Shown one piece after another: positions 57,817-64,000 of a stretch of 64,000 nt of DNA. Position numbers and translations under genes: made by a program. The stretch is from assembly GCF_007994135.1 (NCBI RefSeq), contig NZ_VLKF01000001.1:1674001-1738000 (forward strand), given 5' to 3'. The number at the start of each line of letters is the position of its first letter. The stretch's first letter is position 1. This DNA is from Modestobacter roseus. Its GTDB lineage: Bacteria > Actinomycetota > Actinomycetes > Mycobacteriales > Geodermatophilaceae. Below the pieces are notes generated by a model that did no database searches, had not been told where the DNA came from, and saw nothing but the letters and a program-made list of their open reading frames with translations.

Positions 57817-58959
57817 TCAGCCGGCGGGGGTGAACGCGCCGGCGCCGACCCGGACCAGCTGCCCCTGCCCGGGCGGCAGCCCGAGCAGCGCGGCGATGCT
57901 CCAGGCCGAGGCGACCAGCCCGCCGCGGTCCACCAGCAGCCCGGTAGGCATCGTCACCTGCGCGGTGCTGCGGTTCCCGGCCCGGTCGATGCGCGTCACC
58001 TCGCCCACGCCCGCCGGGTCGAACCCCGGGGCCGGCTCACCCTCCGGGGCACCCGCGACCACGTTCGACACGAAGACCGTGCCCCGCCGGTCGACCGCGA
58101 CCCCGGTCGGCGAGGTGAGGCCGTCGATGACGTGCACGACGTCCCCGTGCGGGGTGAGCACGTACACCCGTCCCGCCCCGGGCACCTCGGAGCCCAGGGT
58201 GCTCACGTAGAGCAGGCCCCGGGGCCCCTCGACGATGCCGGTGGGCACGGAGTCGCAGCCGACGGTGCCCGGGTTGTTCTCCGCCTCGGCGCAGCCCGGC
58301 ACCTCCTCCGGCGAGACCACCGGCGGCACGAAGAACGTGCTCACCTCCCCGGTGCGCCGGTCGACCGAGAGCACGGCGTTGGCCCCGGCGTCGGCGACCA
58401 GCACCCGCTTCCGCTGCGCGAGCACCGCGAAGGGGTTGGACAGCGCGTCGACCGGCTGCCCGTCGACGAACTGCACCTGCCCGTCGGGGTTGGCCGCGAG
58501 CTCGTGGGCGAGCAGGTCGATGGTGGTGTGCACCGTGCCGTCGGGGCCGGCGACCAGCAGCGAGCTGGTGGCCGCGCCCTCCGGCAGCGGCGGTGCCGGC
58601 ACCCCGTCCTGGGGCGGCGGGGGCTCGCCCACCGCGACGAAGAGCTGGCCGCGCGAGACGTCCACGCCCTGCGGCAGCGCGAGGCCGGACAGCAGCGTGC
58701 GCACCTCGCCGGTGCGCAGGTCGACCGCGGAGACCTCACCGCTGTCGGACTCGGCGACCACGACGTGGTGCCCCCACACGGCGCTGACCTGACGCGGACC
58801 GTCGAGACCGGTCGCCACGGTGACGACCTGGTCGTCGGGCGGGTGCCCCCCGCCGTGGCCTGCCCCGTGGCCTCCCCCGCCGGCGTGCGCCGCCGTGGCC
58901 GGGGCCACCACCAGTGCGGCTCCCGCCAGGGCGACCGCGGTCCTCCGGAAACGCTCCAT
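57817..58959 (-). CDS. ScyD/ScyE-family secreted beta-propeller protein
   Basis: 380 residues with a signal peptide (about 1-26, ALAGAALVVAPATAAHA), then a Gly/His-rich segment (GGGGHGAGHGGGHPP) that may bind metal. The rest has NHL-like repeats: VDLRTGEVRTLLSGLALPQG, VDRRTGEVSTFFVPP, VDGLTSPTGVAVDRRG-type strands, and TGIVEGPRGLLYVSTLG. ScyD/ScyE proteins are known from the scytonemin cluster and widely in actinobacteria; exported, role unclear. Confidence 0.85.
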   Translation of the reverse strand: MERFRRTAVALAGAALVVAPATAAHAGGGGHGAGHGGGHPPDDQVVTVATGLDGPRQVSAVWGHHVVVAESDSGEVSAVDLRTGEVRTLLSGLALPQGVDVSRGQLFVAVGEPPPPQDGVPAPPLPEGAATSSLLVAGPDGTVHTTIDLLAHELAANPDGQVQFVDGQPVDALSNPFAVLAQRKRVLVADAGANAVLSVDRRTGEVSTFFVPPVVSPEEVPGCAEAENNPGTVGCDSVPTGIVEGPRGLLYVSTLGSEVPGAGRVYVLTPHGDVVHVIDGLTSPTGVAVDRRGTVFVSNVVAGAPEGEPAPGFDPAGVGEVTRIDRAGNRSTAQVTMPTGLLVDRGGLVASAWSIAALLGLPPGQGQLVRVGAGAFTPAG

Positions 58960-59156
58960 CGCTTTCCTCCTGCGTGGCTGTGTGCGCGCTGTGGACGCGG
59001 CGCAGGGTCCGCCGACGGCGCACGCCGCTCAACGCCCTGCCGCCCGGCGGCGCGGACGGGCTCGTTCCCCGGCGTGCGCCGTGACCGGTCGTGTCCGACC
59101 CCGCCGGTGCCCGTACCTACGCTCGGGGTCCCCTCCCGGATCGGAGCCCCGAGCCC

Positions 59157-59990
59157 GTGCCCTCCTCCCCGCCCTCGCCGGACCTGCGCGAGCTGCGCGC
59201 CGACCTCCGGGCCGACTGCGACCGTTGCGTGGCGCTGTGCTGCGTCGCGCCGGCGTTCGCCGCCTCGGCCGACTTCGCCTTCGACAAGCCGGCGGGTACG
59301 CCCTGCCGGCACCTGCGCACGGCCACCCGGTGCGGCATCCACGCCGAGCTGCGCGACCGGGGCATGCCCGGCTGCGAGGTCTTCGACTGCTTCGGCGCCG
59401 GCCAGCGGGTGACCGCGCTGACCGGCGCCGGCCGGGACTGGCGCGCCGACCCGACGACCACGGCCGCCGTGTTCGCCGTCCTGCCGGTGATGCGGCAGCT
59501 GACCGAGGTGCTCTGGCACCTGGTGGAGGCCGAGCTGCTCGTACCGGCGGGCGCGCTGCAGGACGAGATCGTCGCCCTGCGCGCGCGGGTCGAGGCGCTG
59601 ACCACGGCGCCGGGGCTCCCGGACGTCGACGTCCCGGCGCTCCGCGCGACCGCCGGCGCGCTGCTCGGCCAGGTGAGCGAGCAGGCCCGCGCGGGCGTGC
59701 CGGGGCGCGGCCGGGACCGGGTGGGCGCCGACCTGCTCGGCCGGGACCTGCGCCGCACCCGGCTGCGCGGCGCGTCGCTGCGGGGGGCGTACCTGATCGG
59801 CGCGGACCTGCGCGGGGCGGACCTCCACCGCACCGACCTGCTCGGTGCGGACCTGCGGGCCGCCGACCTGCGCGGCAGCGACCTCACCGGGGCGCTCTTC
59901 CTGACCGTGCCGCAGCTGACCGCCGCCCGGGGTGACGCGGCCACCGCGATCCCGGCGGACCTGCCCCGGCCGGCGCACTGGGAGCCCTGA
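59157..59990 (+). CDS. Cys-rich N-terminal domain plus pentapeptide repeats
   Basis: 277 residues from GTG 59157. N-terminal CDRCVALCC, CRHL, CGIH and CEVFDCFG give eight Cys in about 75 residues, likely a zinc or iron-sulfur site. The middle is helical. The C-terminal 60 residues are pentapeptide repeats (LRGASLRGAYLIGADLRGAD). Known actinobacterial arrangement, function unknown. Earlier start 59091 is possible but without a site. Confidence 0.8.
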   Translation: MPSSPPSPDLRELRADLRADCDRCVALCCVAPAFAASADFAFDKPAGTPCRHLRTATRCGIHAELRDRGMPGCEVFDCFGAGQRVTALTGAGRDWRADPTTTAAVFAVLPVMRQLTEVLWHLVEAELLVPAGALQDEIVALRARVEALTTAPGLPDVDVPALRATAGALLGQVSEQARAGVPGRGRDRVGADLLGRDLRRTRLRGASLRGAYLIGADLRGADLHRTDLLGADLRAADLRGSDLTGALFLTVPQLTAARGDAATAIPADLPRPAHWEP

Positions 59991-60027
59991 CGTTTCAGCG
60001 GGCCGCCGGCACGGCACCCTCCTGCGC

Positions 60028-61065
60028 ATGGCCTACACCGCGGACCCGACGCGCTACGACTCGATGACCTACCGCCGCACCGGCGCCAGCGGCCTGGACC
60101 TGCCGCCGCTCAGCCTGGGCCTGTGGCACAACTTCGGCGACGACGTGCCGTTCGACCGGCAGCGCGCGATCCTGCGCCGCGCCTTCGACCTGGGCATCAC
60201 GCACTTCGACCTGGCCAACAACTACGGCCCGCCCTACGGCTCGGCGGAGACCAACGTCGGCCGGCACCTGCGCGACGACTTCCGCGCCCACCGGGACGAG
60301 CTGGTCATCTCCACCAAGGCCGGCTGGGACATGTGGCCGGGGCCCTACGGGCAGGGCGGCGGCTCGCGGAAGTACGTGCTGGCCAGCCTGGACCAGTCGC
60401 TGCAGCGGATGGGCCTCGACCACGTCGACGTCTTCTACAGCCACCGGCCGGACCCGACCACGCCCCTGGCGGAGACGATGGGTGCGCTGCACACCGCCGT
60501 CCAGTCGGGCAAGGCGCTCTACGTCGGCATCTCCTCCTACTCCCCCGAGATGACCCGCCAGGCCGCGGCGATCCTGGCCGACCTCGGCACACCGCTGCTG
60601 ATCCACCAGCCCTCGTACTCGATGCTCAACCGCTGGATCGAGACCGACGGGCTGCTCGATGCGCTGACCGACGTGGGCGCCGGCTGCATCGGCTTCTCCC
60701 CGCTGGCCCAGGGCATGCTCACCGACAAGTACCTGGGCGGGGTGCCCGAGGGGTCGCGGGCCAGCCAGGGCAAGTCGCTGGACCAGGGCATGATCACCGA
60801 GGAGTACCTGACCCACGTCCGGGCGCTCAACGCGATCGCCGAGCGGCGCGGGCAGTCGCTGGCGCAGCTCGCGCTGGCCTGGGCGCTGCGCGACGAGCGG
60901 GTCACCTCGCTGGTGATCGGGGCGAGCAGCGTCGGCCAGCTGGAGCAGAACGTCGCCGCCCTGGACAACCGGGAGTTCACCGCCGACGAGCTCGCCGAGA
61001 TCGACCAGCACGCCGTCGACGCCGGGATCGACATCTGGCGCGACGCCCGCGAGGGCACGCTCTGA
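60028..61065 (+). CDS. Aldo-keto reductase, YghZ/Gpr-like
   Basis: 345 residues from ATG 60028 (E. coli Gpr, 346 aa). Catalytic Asp/Tyr in HFDLANNYGPPYGSAE, Lys in VISTKAGWDMWPGPYG, His in VFYSHRPDPTTPL; C-terminal NADPH site VIGASSVGQLEQNVAAL. L-glyceraldehyde 3-phosphate/methylglyoxal reductase type. Stands alone. Confidence 0.94.
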   Translation: MAYTADPTRYDSMTYRRTGASGLDLPPLSLGLWHNFGDDVPFDRQRAILRRAFDLGITHFDLANNYGPPYGSAETNVGRHLRDDFRAHRDELVISTKAGWDMWPGPYGQGGGSRKYVLASLDQSLQRMGLDHVDVFYSHRPDPTTPLAETMGALHTAVQSGKALYVGISSYSPEMTRQAAAILADLGTPLLIHQPSYSMLNRWIETDGLLDALTDVGAGCIGFSPLAQGMLTDKYLGGVPEGSRASQGKSLDQGMITEEYLTHVRALNAIAERRGQSLAQLALAWALRDERVTSLVIGASSVGQLEQNVAALDNREFTADELAEIDQHAVDAGIDIWRDAREGTL

Positions 61066-61071
61066 GACCGG

Positions 61072-61758
61072 TCACTCGTAGGGCTCGGCCGGAGCCGGGA
61101 CCTCGCTGACGACGTCGGCGCGCAGCACCGGCGGGCCGCCGGCCTCCCGGCGGCCCGCCGTGCCGACGACCTGCACCCACTGGTCGGCGGCCGGCCCGGG
61201 TCGGTCGCCGGCCACCTGCACCCGCAGCGCCGTCGCGTCGGCCGCGCAGCAGTTGATCGAGAAGCGCGCGAGGTCCCAGCCGCCGTCGTCGCGGGGGACG
61301 GCGAAGCCGACCAGCCGCACCTGCCGCTCGGCCAGCGCCGACGGGTCGGCCTGGGACCAGATGGTGAACTGCAGCAGCGTCATCGTGCGGTGGTCGGCGC
61401 CGGCGTCGTCGGGGCCGATCCCCGCCGCCGGCGCGGTGGTGACCGCCACCGGGGTGGCCGCCAGCCGGTCGACGGAGAAGGCGCCCAGCGCCGGCGGCGC
61501 CACGACCACGAGGACGGCGACCGGCGCGGCCAGCAGCCAGCCCACCCCCGGCCCGGGGTGGTCGGCCCGCCGTCCCCGGTCGCGCAGCAGCCCGAGGCCG
61601 CCGACGGCGACGAGCAGCACCCCGGCCGCGACGAGGAAGGGCTGGAAGCCGGCCCGGACGTAGGCCAGGTGCTGGTCGGTGAGCGCGACGACCAGCACGA
61701 CCAGGCCGAGCAGCAGCAGGAGCACCTGCTGGGTGGGCCGGTCCGGGCGCGCGCTCAC
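61072..61758 (-). CDS. TIGR03943 family protein (YcgQ-like)
   Basis: 228 residues from GTG 61758. Two N-terminal membrane helices (QVLLLLLGLVVLVVALTDQ and FLVAAGVLLVAVGGLGLL), another near residue 80, then the DUF1980-type domain (RQVRLVGFAVPRDDGGWDLARFSINCCAADA). B. subtilis YcgQ and its partner permease YcgR are Zur-regulated. Overlaps the permease gene here, the same pairing. Confidence 0.88.
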   Translation of the reverse strand: MSARPDRPTQQVLLLLLGLVVLVVALTDQHLAYVRAGFQPFLVAAGVLLVAVGGLGLLRDRGRRADHPGPGVGWLLAAPVAVLVVVAPPALGAFSVDRLAATPVAVTTAPAAGIGPDDAGADHRTMTLLQFTIWSQADPSALAERQVRLVGFAVPRDDGGWDLARFSINCCAADATALRVQVAGDRPGPAADQWVQVVGTAGRREAGGPPVLRADVVSEVPAPAEPYE

Positions 61759-62765
61759 AGCAGCACCTCCCCGACCCCCAGCGCGACGGCGACCGCGACC
61801 AGCAGGGTGGCCGGGGCGAACCGCAGCGCGAACCCGCGGCCGAAGGTGCCCGCCTGCAGCGCGATCAGCTTCACGTCCACGGCCGGGCCGACGACGAGGA
61901 AGACCAGCCGCGAGGTGAGCGAGAACGAGGTGAGGCTGGCCGCGACGAACGCGTCGGCCTCCGAGCAGATCGCCAGCACCACCGCCAGCGCGGCGAGCAC
62001 CAGCACCGACAGCACCGCCGACCCGGCGACCGTCTCCAGCCAGGTCCGCGGCACCAGGGTGTTCAACGTGGCCGCGGTCAGCCCGCCGACGACGAGGAAG
62101 CCGCCGGCGTGCACCAGGTCGTGCTGCACCGCGCGGCGGAACGCGTCGCCGCGGTTCCCCGAGGGGTCCGGCGCCGGCACCCGTGGCACGCGCAGCCAGC
62201 CGGGACGGGCGAACGCCGTCCACAGCCAGCCCATCAGCACCGCGACCAGCAGCGAGGCGGCGAACCGGGCACCGACCAGCTCCGGCTGACCGGGGAAGGC
62301 CACGGCGGTGGCCACCAGCACCACGGGGTTGATCGCCGGCGCGGCCAGCAGGAACGCCAGCGCCGCCGCCTGTGGCACGCCGCGGCCGACCAGGCTGCCG
62401 GCCACCGGCACCGAGGCGCACTCGCAACCGGGCAGCACCACCCCCGCCGCCCCGGCCACCGGCACCGCGAGCGCCGGGTGCCGCGGCAGCACCCAGGTGA
62501 AGAACGACGCCGGCACCAGCGTGCTGATCGCCGCGGACAGCAGGACGCCGAGCGCCAGGAACGGCAGGGCCTGCAGGCAGACCGCCACGAAGACCGTGCT
62601 CCAGGCCAGCAGCGCCGGGGAGCTCAGCAGGCCGGGGGCGGCGAAGTGGCCGACGACCGCGACCAGCACGCCGACGCCCAGCAGGTCCCCGCTGCCGGGG
62701 CCCCGCCGCCGGGTGGGCCGGCCGGCGAGCAGCTCGCTGATCTCCGCCTCCCCTGCCGCGCGCAC
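61755..62765 (-). CDS. DUF318/ArsP_1-type permease (YcgR/YraQ-like)
   Basis: 336 residues from GTG 62765, about 9 transmembrane segments. LQALPFLALGVLLSAAI and GVVLPGCECASVPVAGSLVGRG (two Cys, the family metal-like site) are hallmarks, repeated weakly as LAICSEADAFVAASL. Possibly moves zinc or another cation. The start is four bases from an AACGG-TTC-CCGTT palindrome, so the mRNA may be leaderless and repressed by Zur. Confidence 0.88.
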   Translation of the reverse strand: MRAAGEAEISELLAGRPTRRRGPGSGDLLGVGVLVAVVGHFAAPGLLSSPALLAWSTVFVAVCLQALPFLALGVLLSAAISTLVPASFFTWVLPRHPALAVPVAGAAGVVLPGCECASVPVAGSLVGRGVPQAAALAFLLAAPAINPVVLVATAVAFPGQPELVGARFAASLLVAVLMGWLWTAFARPGWLRVPRVPAPDPSGNRGDAFRRAVQHDLVHAGGFLVVGGLTAATLNTLVPRTWLETVAGSAVLSVLVLAALAVVLAICSEADAFVAASLTSFSLTSRLVFLVVGPAVDVKLIALQAGTFGRGFALRFAPATLLVAVAVALGVGEVLL

Positions 62766-62768
62766 GAC

Positions 62769-62781
62769 AACGGTTCCCGTT
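62769..62781. promoter_or_regulatory. Zur-box-like palindrome
   Basis: AACGGTTCCCGTT, with 5-bp arms and flanks GAC and AGC, lies between the permease start and the DUF1490 gene (divergent). Actinobacterial Zur sites are AT-rich palindromes of similar shape, so identity as a Zur box is tentative. Confidence 0.4.
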
Positions 62782-62831
62782 AGCGTGTCCGGGTCACCCT
62801 CTCACGCCCCACCGTCCCGAGGAGCCCGTCC

Positions 62832-63143
62832 GTGGCCGAGTCGTCGAAGAACCGCACCGCGGGCGCCGCCCGCCTGCTCCGCAAGGCCGGGGGCACGGTG
62901 CTCACCGGCGTGGTCGGCGTCGTCGTCGTCCGTGCCGCCGAGCGCGGGGAGGCCGGCAGCCTGCCGCGCCGGCTGGCGGTCGGGGCGACCAAGCTGGGCA
63001 TCCGCGGCGCACGCCGGGCCGAGGTGGGCGTGGAGAAGGCCCGGCTGGCCGCCGGTGACGTGCGGGCCCAGGCCTACGCCGACCTCGGCGAGCAGGTGCC
63101 GCCGCCGGCCGACCGCTCCGGCGGTCACGACCACCAGCACTGA
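62832..63143 (+). CDS. DUF1490 protein (PacL-like P-ATPase chaperone)
   Basis: 103 residues from GTG 62832. Membrane segment at about residues 21-40 (GTVLTGVVGVVVVRAAE), then a helical amphipathic part, and the C-terminal GHDHQH. Mycobacterial PacL1 (Rv3269) has the same build and a C-terminal Asp/His metal motif, and sits before ctpC. The next gene here is also CtpC-like with a two-base gap, so same function likely: chaperone and anchor for the pump. Confidence 0.9.
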   Translation: MAESSKNRTAGAARLLRKAGGTVLTGVVGVVVVRAAERGEAGSLPRRLAVGATKLGIRGARRAEVGVEKARLAAGDVRAQAYADLGEQVPPPADRSGGHDHQH

Positions 63144-63145
63144 TC

Positions 63146-64000
63146 GTGGCGACGGCGGCCGGCGACGTCCGGTTGGTCAGTGACGCCGGCGGCCGGCTGC
63201 GGCTCGCCGTCCCCGCGCTGACCGGCGCGCCCGCGCGTGCGGTGGCGCTGGAGGACCTGCTGGACGCCGCCCCCGGCGTGCGCACCGCGCACGCCTACCC
63301 GGTGACCGGGCACGTGCTGGTCTGGCTGCACCCCGATGCGGGCGCCGACGCACGGACCGAGGTGCTGCGGATGGCCGGCTCGGCGGTGGCCCTGCCGGCG
63401 ACCGCCGAGGTGGCACGGGCGCCCCGGTCGGCCGACGTCGCGAACGGCGAGCTGGTCCGGATCGCCGTCGGCGGCGTGGCCCTCGCGGCGCTGGGCATCC
63501 GCCGGTACGGCCTCGGCCGCCCGCCGGTGCTCACCGGCCGCAGCCGGCTGGTCGCCACCGCGCTGACGATCTTCACCGGCTACCCCTTCGTCAAGGGCGC
63601 GGCCGGTGCGCTGGCCGGCAAGCGCAGCGCGGGCACCGACGCGCTGGTCACCGCGGCCACCATCGCCAGCCTGCTGCTGCGCGAGAACGTGGTCGCGCTG
63701 ACCGTGCTGTGGCTGCTCAACATCGGCGAGTGGCTGCAGTCGGTGACCCTGCGGCGCACGCGCCGGGCGATCTCAGCGCTGCTGGCCGGCACCGAGACCA
63801 CCGCCTGGGTGATCGTGCCCGGCGGGGCCGGCGAGGTCGACGTCGAGCGGCAGGTCGACCTGGCCCGGCTGCGGGTCGGTGACCTGGTGGTGGTGCACGA
63901 CCAGGCGACGCTGCCGGTGGACGGCGTGGTCGTCGAGGGCACCGGCGTGGTCGACCAGGCCGCGATCACCGGGGAGCCGCTGCCGGTCCAGGTCACGCCC
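63146..64000 (+). CDS. ctpC: P1B-type metal ATPase, CtpC-like (3' end cut by window)
   Basis: Open for 285 codons from GTG 63146 to the right edge. N-terminal part of the pump: a soluble region of about 80 residues, two helices (VRIAVGGVALAALGI, LVATALTIFTGYPFVKGA), two more (DALVTAATIASLLL, VALTVLWLLNIGEWLQ), then the actuator domain with DQAAITGEPLPV (TGE motif, usual TGES). Phosphorylation DKTGT and ATP domains are beyond the window. Mn2+/Zn2+ export is the known CtpC role. Confidence 0.9.
   Translation, partial: MATAAGDVRLVSDAGGRLRLAVPALTGAPARAVALEDLLDAAPGVRTAHAYPVTGHVLVWLHPDAGADARTEVLRMAGSAVALPATAEVARAPRSADVANGELVRIAVGGVALAALGIRRYGLGRPPVLTGRSRLVATALTIFTGYPFVKGAAGALAGKRSAGTDALVTAATIASLLLRENVVALTVLWLLNIGEWLQSVTLRRTRRAISALLAGTETTAWVIVPGGAGEVDVERQVDLARLRVGDLVVVHDQATLPVDGVVVEGTGVVDQAAITGEPLPVQVTP

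Overview
The window is GC-rich actinobacterial DNA (GTG starts, ATGA/GTGA overlaps, a DevR/DevS pair, a DUF1490-CtpC metal pump). Gene content and order suggest a Geodermatophilaceae-like organism (Blastococcus, Modestobacter or Geodermatophilus type); that assignment is inference. I saw no rRNA, tRNA, CRISPR array, transposase or integrase. Both window edges cut genes: a cytochrome P450 on the left and a P-type ATPase on the right.

Layout. 1-6.5 kb: P450 tail, NmrA-type reductase, an aminotransferase/omega-amidase pair, Mug-type DNA glycosylase, Na+/H+ antiporter, DUF421 protein and a small zinc ribbon. 6.6-15.3 kb: an ArsR/SmtB-type metal sensor divergent from a complex I-like operon with nuoA, a strange 400-aa protein, and nuoH, J, K, L, M, N. 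The operon has only the membrane arm. The 400-aa protein looks like a degenerate NuoB joined to a degenerate NuoD through an MDHG metal-binding-like repeat, with no iron-sulfur cysteine set; NuoJ has a methionine-packed helix. This is my main candidate for an undescribed system. 15.3-21.7 kb: TetR-controlled drug exporter, STAS proteins and an MtrAB-LpqB-like sensor operon. 21.8-32.8 kb: a sugar kinase, then a dormancy/hypoxia island (universal stress proteins, CBS protein, acetate kinase-like protein, flavodoxin, two PPOX flavoproteins, DevS, DevR) with recurring DevR-box-like palindromes. 32.9-35.7 kb: a secreted GH10 xylanase.

35.9-55 kb is an aromatic-compound catabolic region. Operon 1 encodes a LigAB ring-cleavage dioxygenase, a GalB-like PIG-L hydratase, a GalC-like aldolase, an alpha/beta hydrolase and a muconolactone-isomerase-like protein. 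A PAS-GAF two-component system, an aldehyde dehydrogenase, a TfdB-like flavin hydroxylase and a PcaR-like IclR regulator follow. Operon 2 has a CaiB CoA-transferase, a citrate-synthase-like lyase, a second LigAB pair and a frameshifted dehydrogenase. An amidohydrolase, an FMN reductase plus LLM monooxygenase and a MarR regulator complete it. Repeated CGGAC-N4-GTCCG palindromes lie before four of these transcription units.

55-64 kb: Abm-like monooxygenase, pyridoxal kinase, UPF0303 protein, small cysteine- or lysine-rich proteins, ScyD-like secreted propeller, pentapeptide protein and aldo-keto reductase, then a zinc-type metal module (TIGR03943 protein, permease, DUF1490/PacL chaperone, CtpC-type ATPase).

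A 24-bp palindrome with core AAATGGCCATTT occurs four times as two close pairs, one inside nuoL and one between convergent genes.
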